In this document: positions 1 through 11,774 of the stretch, one piece after another | Layout of the letters: the number at the start of each line of letters is the position of its first letter | Numbering within the stretch: the first letter of the stretch is position 1 | Assembly: GCF_020520425.1 (NCBI RefSeq) | Contig: NC_079492.1 | Coordinates: 140,992,361-141,056,360, forward strand | Direction: 5' to 3' | Length of the DNA: 64,000 nt | Source of the DNA: Spinacia oleracea | Taxonomy: Eukaryota > Streptophyta > Magnoliopsida > Caryophyllales > Amaranthaceae | Position numbers and translations under genes: made by a program | The notes under the pieces: generated by a model | The model's input: the letters and a program-made list of their open reading frames with translations, nothing else | Told to the model about the DNA's origin: nothing | The model's database searches: none

Positions 1-228
1 ATGATTGAAATGGTGAGAAATTTGGTGTTTGAGTGGTTAATTCGACTTCATCATCAACTTTGTTTGTTAAATGGTGTTTTCATGTTTTGAGACTTTCACC
101 GTTTCCCCTTTGTTGAGTAGTTTAGCGCTGAATGGGCTTTTGGGAAGTCAAACTCCAAACCAATTTTCTACACCACTGTGCCCTGTGGGCTTGTAGTTGT
201 TACGAGAGTACAGCGATCGCTCATTTCC

Positions 229-408
229 AAAATAGTAAATGTTCATTCCAAATAAATAAATAAATGTTCATTTTCGAAATAGTAAATGTTCATTTTTGTA
301 GTTTATTTCCAAATAAATAAATAAATGTTCATTTCCAAAATAGTAAATGTTCATTCCAAATAAATAAATAAATGTTCATTTCCGGAATAGTAAATGTTCA
401 TTTTTGTA
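229..408. repeat. AT-rich minisatellite
   Basis: Degenerate direct repeats alternate a block aaatagtaaatgttcatt with a block of aaataaataaataaatg. The phrase agtaaatgttcatt recurs at least four times and the aaataaataaataa block three times, giving a mixed period of roughly 48-60 bp. No coding potential is seen in positions 1-544. Confidence 0.8.
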
Positions 409-544
409 CCAGTATATTAATGTTCATTTTAAACAACACAAAACGACATCGTTTTGGATGGGGTACAACCACCTTTGGTTGTACCCGAGCATAGCCAAAA
501 ATTTGCGCACTTCCATGATCTACAAGCTTTTTGGGATTAAATAA

Positions 545-975
545 TCTATACCTAGTCTATACCTAGTATTTAAAAAGGAAACCCATTCATTATTATATGA
601 CAAGTGTCACCTCCATCTTTCAACACCTCTTTTACTCCATCTTGCTCATTCAACATCAATTCACCATTTAATTCATTCATTCAACCTCTTCCACTCCATC
701 TCCCGATTTAACACTCATAATTCACCATCTAATTTATACGGAGTATATTTTTCCAACTTTAAAATTTCACTTCTCTATAAATCATATATTCGCAGTACAA
801 TCACAAATCCTCAACAAAATTAGCACTTCAAAAAACTTCCAACTTTCAAATTTCACTTCTCTATAAATCATATATTCGTAGTACAATCACAAATCCTCAA
901 CAAAATTAGCACTTTAAAAAACGGCTTAACAACCACTATATAAGTGTCCGTTCATTCAACGGGCTCAAAAGGTAG
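545..975 (+). mobile_element. Non-autonomous Helitron
   Basis: The element starts with TCTATACCTAG and ends with GTAG, a variant of the usual CTRR. A hairpin (CCGTT, loop CATTC, AACGG, 948-962) stands 13 bp before the 3' end. It sits exactly between A (544) and T (976), the Helitron target rule. The paralogous unoccupied site at 36250-36950 reads straight through as aataattgatgtt, which fixes both borders. It is 431 bp long and has no Rep/helicase, so it would need an autonomous partner. An internal 86-bp tandem duplication is listed separately. Confidence 0.85.
753..922. repeat. 86-bp tandem duplication inside the Helitron
   Basis: Two copies (753-838 and 839-922) begin ccaacttt and share the core ttcacttctctataaatcat. 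They differ at only a few positions, for example cgcagtac versus cgtagtac. Confidence 0.9.
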
Positions 976-1000
976 TTGATGTTAATAATTGAGTTTTTTT

Positions 1001-1903
1001 GTGGAGCGCTAAAAGCCGCCCCACATTACTCAAAACCGCCCCACTATTTTACTTTAATATCCTTATATAATGAAACTTTTCTCCCAAATTAATTACCCCA
1101 TCTATTTTGAAGAGAGAAAGTATCTTCATCCAAACCACCACCACCATACACCCATAAAAAAAATTATTCAAACCAAGCAATTTTATTTGTCAATAAGTAC
1201 ATTAATCAATAAATTAAAAAAATACTAATTTAATTTTGATTCCACAAACTTATGCATTTTAAGTTTACACCATGGTAGAGACTTATGCATTTTAAGCTCA
1301 CACCATGGCATAGACTTATGCATTTTAAGCTCACACCATGGCATAGACTTATGCACTTTAAGCTCCTGCCATGGTACGAGCTTAAAATTCATAAGTTTGT
1401 ACCATGGTACAAGCTTAAGATGCATAAGTCTCTTAATCTTTTCTCCGAAACAAATTACATCAAATTCAACAACAAATCAAAACATTAAATAGTATAGACT
1501 TATGAGTTTTGAGCTCCGGCCATGGTATACACTTATGAAGTTTAAGCTCCTTCCATGGTACGAGCTTAAACTACATAAGTCTATACCATGGTCGGAGCTC
1601 AAAACTCATAAGTCTGTACCATGGTACAGGCTTAAACTTCATAAGTCTGTACCATGGTACAAGCTAGAAATGCATAAGTTTCTGAATATTTTTTTCCGAA
1701 AAAAAGTCCTCTTGTGAATTTGATGTTCCACCGGTAGTCTCGGCCATGTAAAAATTATTTCACATTATGTTTAGGGTGGGCGGTAAAAAGGGAAAAGGTA
1801 AAGGATAATGGTAAATGCTAAAATGAGGGGGTAAATAAAGGGGGTATATGGGTAAAATATTAGGGCGGTTTTGAGTAATATGGGGCGGTAAATAGTAAGC
1901 CCC
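1001..1903. mobile_element. TIR element (MULE/hAT-like MITE) with palindromic core
   Basis: The terminal inverted repeats are about 52 bp and imperfect. Both ends share CGCCCCA, ATTACTCAAAACCGCCC and ATTTTAC in the same order. The insertion lies in a T-tract: 7 T on the left, 9 T on the right, and 8 T in the unoccupied copy at 36250-36950. This fits a target duplication of about 8 bp. Length is 903 bp. No transposase is encoded. The superfamily is uncertain because a homopolymer target hides the exact duplication length. Confidence 0.8.
1240..1690. repeat. 33-bp units in head-to-head palindromic arrays
   Basis: Units of about 33 bp are built from cttatgcattttaagctc followed by a centre ccatgg. 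They run forward at about 1250-1370, reversed at 1375-1430, forward again at 1498-1555 and reversed at 1555-1675. Each unit is close to its own reverse complement around the ccatgg (NcoI-like) centre. The region can therefore fold into two large hairpins. Because 33 is a multiple of 3, frames stay open on both strands, which yields repetitive peptides that are probably not real products. Confidence 0.85.
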
Positions 1904-2240
1904 TTTTTTTTTAAGAGTTGTTTGCTTTTTTGATGCATGATAATCTTTTGGATTATGGTATTTTATAGATTTCTATGTTGCAATTTTGTCTTAATTTGTT
2001 AGTGTCGCATGTAGGAGTATCTCATTTTACCAATGTATTAAATGTTAGTCTTATTTTTGGTTTTTTGGCTCGTTTCAATTCAATATTTAAACATAAATAT
2101 TTGTATAAAAAAATTATATTGTTAAATTATATAATGAGGCGAATTAAACAAGATTTCATATGAATATGTTTTGAAATATGTATTGGAAGGACATTAAATG
2201 TTATTTTTTCAATTGTGAATAATGATAAAATTCCGAACAT

Positions 2241-3962
2241 AACTAATATTCGAGAAGGGGGAATAATAGAGCTAAGATCATCTTTAAAGGTATAGCAAAT
2301 AATTGGTGGAATCGCAAGAAGGCCTACAAGTTCTGTTGTTTGACTTCATCCGTTAAAGGCAGGTCATCTGGTCATGGGTTTGAACAGGGCATTCTCCGCC
2401 AATTTGTAGGCCCTGTGCTAAAATACAGATATTGGACCCCTGTAAATTTTTACGGGCAATTATTTAATGTAAAATACATAATTATTATATTCATATTGTT
2501 TTATTTATACAAAATATGGTAAATTTCACCCACTTGCACTATTCACAAATTTCAATTTGACTAGCATTTGTAATTCATGGGTAAGGAAAAATATAGTTGT
2601 GTGGGGTTCTGTTTGATTCGCCTCGATATGTACGGGAATATCCACTTCTTTTCTTTTTTTTAATACAACTTTTATTATTATAACGACCTTATATATGTCT
2701 AAATTTATTATTAAGAAACAACATTTTAAAATGTTCATGACAACTTCAGACCTTAAACTTTTTATTTTTCGAAAAACAACATTACCCTATTTTCCAACAT
2801 TGATCGAGACTTTTCTGATTGCATGTTCGTTGTCTTAGAAGTAATCAGATCTTCAATTAAGGAAGGGTTATCTATAGGAAGTCGTTCTTCTAACATCTAA
2901 CAAGAGTTAGAGAGTGATATTTTAAGGGTGTATAGGTTTTACCATATGATTGGTACTTAGAGAAAGAATCGTAGATGTAATCATTAGAATTCTCAATCAT
3001 AATCTCCATATTGCCCCGTTGTTTAATTGTTATGTTCTTCTATCACGCATTTTTTTTAATAGATAAGAAGAATGAACCCTACAGAAAAAGCACTTAGCAC
3101 ATGTTAGTCAGCCCAGTTGCGCATGTCATCGCTTGAGCCACTCTCAAGAATTTAGCCGTTGATGGGGCTCGACCTTGTGATCTCCAAGTCACAAGGTGAG
3201 TTCCCCACCAACTCCACTAACTTATGTTGGTTCTATCAGTCAATTGACATCCTAGTTTTAAATATATACATGACCTCTTAATTATCATTTGTCCCACATA
3301 TCTGTGTAGTGTCTTAGAATTAAGTAAAGTGAAAATAAATGATTATCACTTAAATATAGACATATAGATCGATATTACGATTATTCAAGAGTTATCAATA
3401 GTCGACCAAGTGGATCGTTTCACAAGGTAGTTCGAGTTGGGAACATAGCTCGGTGATAATGCTCAATTTTAAACTAGGTTGAATCCAACGAGTCCAATTA
3501 ACGGTTAGGTCAGGATTAGTACGGGTCAACCCAATGCTCACCTCCAAGGTTTTAAACCCAGATAGGAAGGAGCCAATATTCAAAGTGTCGCACATTTCTG
3601 TAGTTTCATCTCAAGTTCTCAACCCAGGAAAGATTGGTGTTGTTTGGGTTAGCCCATACTAGACATACCCAAACCCATTTCCAAACTTTCACCTTCAATC
3701 TACTTTCCCTTCCAAAGTTCCCCCCTCTCTCTCTCTCCGCCGACGCCGCTGGAGTCACCACCACCTCCGGCCTTCTCAGCCACGGTAAATGTACCAAAAT
3801 AATTTGATATCCCCTCAACATACCCATTTCTAGGTTTTCCACGTATCGATGGAGAACCCCATTAAAATTCTTCAGAAAAACCTCCATTTTTGGGCTCATT
3901 GACGAATAAAAAATCGGAGGCTTTGAGCTTGGGTACATAATTAGCAACGACAACCGAATCCC
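2241..3962. other. Intergenic region upstream of the PPR gene
   Basis: AT-rich, with no convincing gene. The stretch 3720-3745 is CT-rich (ctctctctctc) and could be 5'-UTR or promoter sequence of the PPR gene. A SINE-like segment at 3060-3235 is listed separately. Nothing else was recognised. Confidence 0.5.
3060..3235 (-). mobile_element. Possible tRNA-derived SINE
   Basis: On the minus strand, ttagtggagttggtgggg resembles a pol III A-box head and aggtcgagcccc resembles a B-box. A hairpin cttgtga/tcacaag lies between them. No complete cloverleaf forms, so this is not a working tRNA gene. The end of the element and its target duplication are not clear. Confidence 0.35.
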
Positions 3963-5630
3963 ATGATGTTTCCGTTTCTCTTTCATTATAAGGTTCGAGC
4001 CTCAAAGCTTGCCTTTCTTCCCCATTTCCACTCTCTCTCCTATTCTGTTGCAGGATCTCGTAACCATCTTCGCGAGGTAATTCAAAACCCTTCTGAAATT
4101 TGGTTTACTAAAGTGATCTGTACCCTCTTTTGTTTTCAATCGCATTGTTTGGAGTTGCACACGGATTATCTGGTTAAAGGATTAACCCCATTGATTGCGT
4201 TTGAAGTTGTTAAAAGGTTGGATAGTATTAAGAACAGAAATCCCAACTTGGCATTTAGATTTTTTGAGTTTAGTAGGTTGAATTTGAATTTGATACATAC
4301 TTTTGGGAGTTATAGTTATATTTTGAGGTCAATTTGTCAAATGGGTAATCATGATTCTGCCAATTTGGTTCTTGATTGGATGATGGCTGATGGGCATTCT
4401 TTGAATTCGTCGTTTTCGGGGTTTTTGGTTGGTTTGTTTACGGATTCAGGAAGATTTGATATTGCACAGAAACTGCTTGCTCTAGCAGAATGTGGAGAGA
4501 CGGAAGGAAATCCTTTTGTGTATAATAAGTTTTTGAATGGCCTGGTTAGACAAAATAGGATAGACGATGCTGTTAATTTCTTTAGTGAGCAGATGATGTT
4601 GAAATCTTGCCTAGATGCTTGTAGTTTTAATATACTAATTAGAGGCCTGTGCAAGACGGGGCAAGTTGACAAGGCACTTAATTTTTTCGAGGAGATGGTC
4701 AAATTTGGTTTGTCTCCCGATGTTATTACCTATAACACCATTATAGATGGGCTGTGTAGGGTTAACAAGGTAGATAAAGCACGAGAATTGCTTTTGGAAG
4801 TTAGGTCGAGAAATGGTGTTTCTCCTGATGTTGTAACTTATACATCCATTATATCCGGTTATTGTAAGCTGAATATGATGGAAGAGGCATCTGTTCTTTT
4901 CCAGGAAATGATAAGTAATGGAATTCGACCTACACTTATTACTTTTAATATTCTCATTGATGGCTTTGGCAAGGTTGGGAACATGGCCTCTGTGTCAGCT
5001 ATGTATGAGAAAATGCTTTTTCTTGGTTGTCTCCCAGATGTTGTTACGTTCACATCACACATCGATGGCTATTGTCGAATAGGGCAAGTGGGTGAGGCTT
5101 CAAAGCTTTGGAAGGAAATGGTTGATAGGAAGTTGTTCCCAAATAAATATACATTTTCAATTCTAATTATAGCTTTGTGTAAGGAAAATAGACTGAATGA
5201 GGCTTGCGATCTTTTGAGGCAATTGAAGTTGAGGAATGATATTATTCCTCAACCTTTTATGTACAATCCCGTAATTGACGGACTCTGCAAAGCAGGGAAG
5301 GTTGATGAGGCAAATCTAGTTGTGTCTGAAATGGAGGAGAGAAGATGCAAGCATGATAAGTATACATTCACCATTCTTATCATTGGTCATTGTATGAAAG
5401 GGAGAATGCTGGAAGCTATTAAGATATTTAATAGGATGCTATCAGTTAAGTGTAACCCAGATGACATTACTATAAAATCTTTGCTGTCATGTTTGGTGAA
5501 AGCTGGAATGTCAGATGAGGCCTCACAGATTAAAAAACGCGTGGCATTAGGGAAGGTGGAAGTGGGATTATCAACTTCCAGAGGAAAGTTCCCTGCCAGG
5601 ACCAATATGGACATTCAGGTTGCTGCTTAA
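3963..5630 (+). CDS. P-class pentatricopeptide repeat protein
   Basis: An intronless gene of 555 codons. P-class PPR proteins bind organellar RNA in a sequence-specific way and take part in its processing, stability or translation. About ten consecutive 35-residue repeats run from roughly residue 180 to 530. Typical starts are DVITYNTIIDGLCR and DVVTYTSIISGYCK, with P or N-P at repeat ends and one or two degenerate repeats before them. No E, DYW or SMR domain follows, so editing catalysis is not expected. The first 60 residues are basic and hydroxylated and could be a mitochondrial or plastid presequence. Two adjacent ATGs (3963, 3966) open the frame; the first is taken. Architecture resembles the family of Arabidopsis At2g06000, a resemblance recalled rather than searched. 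The reading frame is intact, although its downstream neighbour is a pseudogene. Confidence 0.9.
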   Translation: MMFPFLFHYKVRASKLAFLPHFHSLSYSVAGSRNHLREVIQNPSEIWFTKVICTLFCFQSHCLELHTDYLVKGLTPLIAFEVVKRLDSIKNRNPNLAFRFFEFSRLNLNLIHTFGSYSYILRSICQMGNHDSANLVLDWMMADGHSLNSSFSGFLVGLFTDSGRFDIAQKLLALAECGETEGNPFVYNKFLNGLVRQNRIDDAVNFFSEQMMLKSCLDACSFNILIRGLCKTGQVDKALNFFEEMVKFGLSPDVITYNTIIDGLCRVNKVDKARELLLEVRSRNGVSPDVVTYTSIISGYCKLNMMEEASVLFQEMISNGIRPTLITFNILIDGFGKVGNMASVSAMYEKMLFLGCLPDVVTFTSHIDGYCRIGQVGEASKLWKEMVDRKLFPNKYTFSILIIALCKENRLNEACDLLRQLKLRNDIIPQPFMYNPVIDGLCKAGKVDEANLVVSEMEERRCKHDKYTFTILIIGHCMKGRMLEAIKIFNRMLSVKCNPDDITIKSLLSCLVKAGMSDEASQIKKRVALGKVEVGLSTSRGKFPARTNMDIQVAA

Positions 5631-5919
5631 GTAGAAAGAGTCATCTGAGTGTGTCAATTTATTGCAGTTGGATTCATATTGTCACTATCTCATGTTACTG
5701 CACAAGCCGAAACACTCAATTGGAATAATAAGGCCGTGCTGATACGAACTGGGCAAGACAGCTGTAAGTTTTGTTAGGCCAGGGAAAGTTCTTGTGCTGT
5801 TGAATTTATGAGATACTACTATTGGTAAAATATAATGCATGCAGATCTGTCAGTGGTTCCAACTGGTCACTTGTTTCCTTTTCTTCTCAAAAACCTCTTC
5901 CCTTGTTTATTATTTTCAG

Positions 5920-8900
5920 ATAGAAACCCGTAATAACAAGTTGGAGATGCAATCTGTAAACAAAAAATCGTTGATTGAGGAACTTGACAAGCTTCTTGAG
6001 CGATCACGTGTTCCCTCCGAGGTATGCTACCCCCCTCTTATCTCTGCTTGCCTGGTTCTTTTAAATCTAAATTGACGACTTTCCTGCATCTAGTATGCAA
6101 CCTGTCTTGCAGGAGGTTCCTTTGATGAATCAAACATGATTAAAAACATAGAAGCATGTGAGTGGCTTAGTGGTGCTCTACGTGGCTTGGAAGTCCCAAA
6201 TCTGTATACCACTTTTGGAAACATGCGAGCAGTATGTTCCAAAAATCTCGGTTTCTTGTTTTTACTTGAAAGCAACAGTTTTTTTTTAATCTACTTGAAA
6301 GCAGTATCCTGGGCTCGCATCAAGTGGCTTGTGGCCTTGTGGGTACTTAAATAGTTAAATTTATGTGATTATTCTATAACAGCATATGCTGTGTCATCAA
6401 GGGTGAACGTTTTATTTGAGAGCCTAATGCATGTAGCAAGTAAATGAAATTACGCATTTCGTATGTAAGTAAAGTAACAAGTTCAATTAGGTTATATTTT
6501 CAACTGAAAGTTTTTCAGACAACATAAAAATTGTACAAATTGCAGAATTGTAGGATAAATTACAAAACGTGTGGTCAAAGTGGCCTTGACTAAGCATTGA
6601 CAATCAATAAAATTGTGATAAATTTTCCCTTTTTGATCCCCTCCAATTCCAATCATCATAAATTTTCTGTTGTAGAGTTTGAGTGTAATTCCCCATAAAC
6701 TTCAAATATAGTTTTCTCTTCTGGTCCGATTTTGAGTAAAGTGATATTCTTGGTTCATGTTTAGCATCTGGCAGAAAATTTGTAAGGATCATCTGTTATC
6801 AAATTTGCAGAGAGTCTGGCTTATATTATTAGAAAATTTCTCCTGAATTCTTGTAGTTTTATGAGTCTTGCTTGTCCTTGTAAAATTGTATTTGATTACT
6901 TCAATGTCTCTCTTTTTCTTAAAATATTTTATAGGTTAGAGAGAAAAAAGCAGAAGTTGACAAGCTCAAAAGTACATTTGTTCGTAGAGCTTCTGAGTTT
7001 TTGAGGAACTACTTTGCCAGCTTGGTGGACTTCATGATAAGCGACAAGAGTTATTTTTCGCAGGTATCGGATCAACATTTTGCTGTACTCATTCGGAAGC
7101 ATTATGACTCTGGTTGAGGTTTCATCATTGTGTGTCATTGAGCAGCGTGGACAGTTAAAACGACCAGACCATGCTGATCTTCGGTACAGATGCAGGACAT
7201 ATGCTCGCCTTCTGCAACATTTGAAGGTTTTAACACTGCAAACTGTTCTCATATATGCTTGTTTCTCTTGTTTAATCTCATCCCTTTCTTTTGATGTTCC
7301 AGAGCCTTGACAAGAATTGCCTCGGTCCGTTGAGGAAAGCCTACTGTAGCTCTCTGAATTTGCTTCTACGCAGAGAGGTGAGAAGACTAGATAAACCTGG
7401 ATTTTAGACCTACTGATTGCTAACTTAACATTTGCCTGTCAAAAAAAAAAAACATTTGCGGACAAATAAGTTAATTCCTTTAAATAAGGTACACTAACAT
7501 GACTTTAGGAAAGGACTTTGATATGTTCATACACTGTAAGATACTGAGACATTAACTGCTACGCACACATTTCAGGTATTCTCTAGGGGAGCTACAGAAG
7601 AATTGGGCTAATCTGTAAATTTAATAGAGTTTCTTTCCGAGGACACCTTGTCTTCTTTCTGTATTACCCTTTCTAAGTTTGATAGTTATTACACTTTTTA
7701 AGTTAGAATAATATATTTTCTTGTAAAAAATATATATAATATAATGTATCTCATTTGGAAACTATAAAGTTTCTGAGACATATTCTGCTTACTGTTAGAA
7801 TAATTGAGTTCAGTTGATTGCTATTTACTTCACCTAACTTTAGGCAGAAACTTGCCTTTTTTCCGGACCAATGGTTCACCTTTTCCCCACTATTAAAATT
7901 GATTAACTTCCCTGGCTGTGGTATTTTGTTTTCACAGTTCCACTTTTAGCGGACATCCGTTTGAAAAAGAAAAAAAGGAACTGAAAAAGGGAGTATTGCT
8001 ATACTAGATTCCTCGAGTTATTTGGACTGAGATCTACTTACAGGAACAATTACTATCTTTATTGACGCAATGTGAAACTTCGTTCTATTGGATTTATTTT
8101 GACTGAACTTATATTATCTGAACTTAACTGAACTTACCAGAACTTATCTGAACTTAAATGAACTTATCTGAACTTAAATGAACGTATCTTATCTGAACTT
8201 ATTTTGTTTGAAATAAGTCAAAACAAGTCGAACAGAACAGAGCCTAAAAGTTCTTTTTTCTTCTATCTCATTTACTGTTTGTTTGTTTCTGTTCTTTCTA
8301 TGCAGGCTCGTGAGTTTGCAAATGAGCTTCGAGCCAGCACTAAAGCTTCAAGAAATCCAACTGTTTGGTTGGATGCTTCTGCTGGTGCTGGTCAAACTGT
8401 GAGCAATGCAGACACTTCAGCAGTTTCTGATGCTTACGCCAAAATGCTAACTATATTTGTTCCGCTCCTTGTTGATGAGGTTATAATCAGTAAATTTTAG
8501 CTCTAGGTTCTTTCTAATATGTAACATGCTGTTGTCTTACTGGAACCTTTTTGAATCTCAGAGTTCCTTTTTTGCTCACTTCATGTGCTTTGAAGTTCCT
8601 GCTGTCAATCCACCGGGAAGTGTTCCCAATGGTAACAAATCTGCGTCAACTGTCGATGATGCCGATGATGATGATGATCTTGGGATTATGGATATTGATG
8701 ATAATGATGGAAAAACAGGTATATTTCATCTTTTAGTGCGAAATATTCATCTTAATGTCTAATGCATTTGCCCCTAGCACGCGGATACTGAACTTATTGA
8801 TATTATGTATTATGCCTAGGTAAAAATTCTGTTGAGTTGGCAGCATTAAATGAATGTCTTCAAGAGTTGCTTGACGGGATTCAGGTAAATTATCTTCAAT

Positions 8901-11035
8901 TATCTATCGTGAATGTCCTTTTGCAATGTCTAGATTATAAATAATCCCTTATACATTCATCTGCAACGATTGTTTTGTGTTGTGATTAAATCTCAGGAAG
9001 ACTTCTATGCTGTTGTGGATTGGGCCTACAAGATTGACCCCTTGTGATGCATATCAATGCACGGGATTACAGAACACTATCTTTCCGGCCAGAAAGCTGA
9101 TGCAGCTGGATTTGCGTCTCTCTTGCTTGGTGATCTTGAATCTAGGATCTCTATGCAGTTTAGCAGAGTGAGTTCCAGCCTTTAACTAGGACCAACTAAT
9201 AGTAATTTGGACTGTCGGAGGTCAATTATGATTTTATTATGACACTGTTGTAATTTGTTGGTGAAGCTGACATGCACCAGCCAGTATTATTTAGAGTGTT
9301 GGATGTTAGATATGATATTATGATTCTCTTGCAGTTTGTTGATGAAGCTTGTCACCAGATTGAGAGAAATGAGAGAAACGTCCAACAGATGGGTGTCCTA
9401 TCATACATCCCAAGGTAAGAATTACTTTTACATCTTATAAAACAGGAACCCTCTCTTTAGTCTTTCGCCCCTTTAGAAGGCAAGGTATTTCTTGAGCAGG
9501 GCCTATGTTAGAGGAGACAGCAGTCTTCAGGAATAGTTAGTTCATGATGTAGGCTTGCCTGTCTAGAAATTTCTCACTGAGCAAGTGAGCAACTGCTCGA
9601 ATAGTTTGTTTTGATAAAAGGATAGTGGCGACCATGAAAAAAAAAGCATGTGAGAGATGGTAGTTTGTTTAATTATTTGATTGAGGACCATGAGAGAGAA
9701 AAACATAAAATATGGTAGTAACTTACCATAAAAGGAAATGATGCATTTTATTAGGGGCGATAGAAAGTAGCAAGTGATGTATTTAAAAAGGGACAGAGCG
9801 AGTAGTATATAATATTAAAGGCTATGTTGACTAGAAGCAACTTCTATTTGTCGATGCATTGAGTTTGCAAGAATGGAACATGTATGATTTCCTTGCCTGC
9901 ACCCCGTTTCTTTTCTTTTCTTGATTTTGGTTGAATATACTCCGTACTTAATAAGTATTATTTACCTTTTCCTAATTAAGAGCAATAAAAGGTAAGAGTA
10001 AACATGAAGCAAGCAAATCCCAGTCACTGAAAGTACTGAAACAATTCAATGCAACTTTTTCTCTTGAAGATATTTGAATTATTCATGATTTTTTATTTAA
10101 GTATGGTTTGTGCATAGATTCGCTACACTTGCAACCCGTATGGAGCAGTATATTCAGGGACAATCCAGGGATTTAGTTGACCAGGCATACACAAAATTTG
10201 TGAGTATCCATGCTTATTATTCTTAAAGAAGCAGTTGGCATGCTGTAATTGATTTGCATTTATATTATGTACTCCGTAATCATTTTCAGCAATGGGATTT
10301 ATCTGGCATTCTGGGTGCTAATGTATGTTTTGGTTTCAAAAAATATTATATGGATCCATGATCTAAAATTCTAACTTATTAGTTACCTGTAATCATGATA
10401 CAAATATTGTGATTTAACATAAGTACCTACCTTTGTTATCTTTACTGACTGGTTCTAGCTTAACATACTAATTGTACCTGGTTCTACCTTTGATTATCTT
10501 TACTGACTGGTTCTAGCTTAAAGTACTAATTGTACGTTGTACTGGGAATTGAGAATGTGGTGTTTGAGTGACCATTCTCTGATTGATATTAACAGATGAA
10601 AAAGAATCACAGTGAAAGATGGACATGCTGTTCTCCAATCAACATCCAAATTACACGCTAACCCAATTTCTTTGAATCTCCTCAGTTGATTAACATAAGG
10701 TATTGCAGTTTATATGATCTTGCAAATGTTGTGCCAACTCTGGCAAAGTTCTACCATCAGGCAAGCGAAGCATATGAGCAAGCATGCACACGCCATATAA
10801 GCATGATCATATATTACGTGAGTAAAATAAATTGTCATGAAACTTTTTGTCTTAGTGTTTATAATTCATCCTTGTGCAGGACCTCATGTACCTGGTCCCT
10901 TGCTAGTAGTATTAGTAGTATGTTTTATAAAGTTTAATCCAGAATTCTTTGGACATCTATTGGCAGCAATTTGAACGACTTTTCCAATTCGCTAGAAGGA
11001 TTGAGGACCTCATGTTCACCATAACCCCAGAAGAA
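5920..11035 (+). pseudogene. SEC3: Exocyst subunit SEC3 fragment (truncated, nonsense-mutated)
   Basis: SEC3 is the exocyst subunit that tethers secretory vesicles to the plasma membrane. Thirteen exons with plant SEC3 similarity keep GT/AG borders: 5920-6021, 6094-6231, 6935-7063, 7146-7226, 7303-7377, 8306-8479, 8562-8718, 8820-8884, 8997-9167, 9335-9414, 10118-10199, 10709-10817 and 10967-11035. Recognisable blocks include [43 protein letters not shown] and [20 protein letters not shown]. The N-terminal PH-like region and the C-terminal exons are missing. So is the exon expected between 10199 and 10709, about 30 codons. Exon 9 has an in-frame TGA at 9045-9047 where the family has Arg, consistent with CGA to TGA. 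About 477 of the usual roughly 890 codons remain. It starts 290 bp after the PPR stop codon with no start codon of its own. Confidence 0.85.
8079..8244. mobile_element. MITE in a SEC3-fragment intron
   Basis: Imperfect terminal inverted repeats (ttcgttctattggattta on the left; the right end, reversed, reads ggctctgttctgttcgactt) flank repeats of the phrase ctgaacttaactgaactta. A related sequence with agttcagataagttaagata is at 37870-37980. Borders are approximate. Confidence 0.5.
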
Positions 11036-11774
11036 GTAAGTATCTGACTATCTGATGAATGCATAATTCATAACACTTGCAATTCTCAGCTTCTTGGCAT
11101 TTTTAGTGGTGCCTTTGAAAGTTATGGTTTGAATGTGAATCTCAGTGTTGTACACTATTTCTGGGATGTATGTTACAATTCATAGTTACCATGAATTTCT
11201 GTTCTAATTTTTTTTTTTTTTGACTCATTAGCGAAAAGGAGTTGAAGTGTTAGAAAACTCATATCATGGTATATGCAAATAGGAAATAGTTATTGAGTAA
11301 ACATTTCTAAAATCAAACAATTCTATCATTATGGATTCTGTGTTTCCTGTCAAATCTGAAATGGGTTTTTATTCCACAAAATATCAGTATTAGTTTTTTC
11401 ATAGCTTCTCTCGAGTGTCTCATGTGTTCACACATGGCAGGTTAGCTACGGAGAGGGGGTGGTCTATAATCTATATTTATGGAGCATAACCCTGAATTCC
11501 AACCTACTAGTTTGTCCTGTTGATTAGTGAGGCGGAGGTCGACTGCTGATTGCACACAACCAAGTAGATCCAATTTTAGTAAGCCATTTGAATTAGTTTC
11601 TTATAATTGAGAATTGATTAATCAAAGAATTTACAAAGAAGTTCATCCTTCTTAATGTTGTGCATTTAAGGAGCATATTTTATTTTATTTTTGATAAGAA
11701 AGTATTATTGAAATTAATTGCTTAAAGTGATACTAAAAATAGTGACTATTAATTTGCATTTAAGGAGAATATAA
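11036..11774. other. Stretch after the last SEC3 exon
   Basis: Begins with a donor-like gtaag but no further SEC3 exon follows. AT-rich with no recognisable gene; probably the breakpoint region of the partial SEC3 copy. Confidence 0.4.

Larger units (their letters stand above)
500..2240 (+). repeat. Dispersed repeat, copy carrying two insertions
   Basis: The flanks and spacer of this interval match, in reverse complement, the interval 36250-36950. Shared stretches include gatctacaagctttttggga near 518, the section 976-1000, and 1905-2110, with weaker similarity to about 2290. The 36-kb copy lacks the Helitron (545-975) and the TIR element (1001-1903), so it is an unoccupied allele-like paralogue. 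No open reading frame of note is present. The family is unknown. Confidence 0.75.

Noticed and set aside
1225-1717. Repetitive short peptides on both strands (MHFKLTPWHRL-type units), reminiscent of a repeat-core peptide precursor
   Set aside because: Units of 33 bp are near-palindromic, so both strands yield the same peptide type. There is no signal peptide, and the array lies inside a TIR element that is absent from the paralogous copy.
3110-3225. tRNA gene on the minus strand
   Set aside because: A and B box-like strings and one hairpin are present, but no acceptor, D or T arms pair properly; a SINE remnant fits better.
3606-3986. 126-codon minus-strand frame overlapping the PPR start
   Set aside because: It covers the CT-rich promoter/5'-UTR of the PPR gene and has no conserved motif.
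7080-7310. Frames shadowing SEC3 exons 4 and 5
   Set aside because: They read intron and exon in other phases; the exon model gives the recognised protein blocks.
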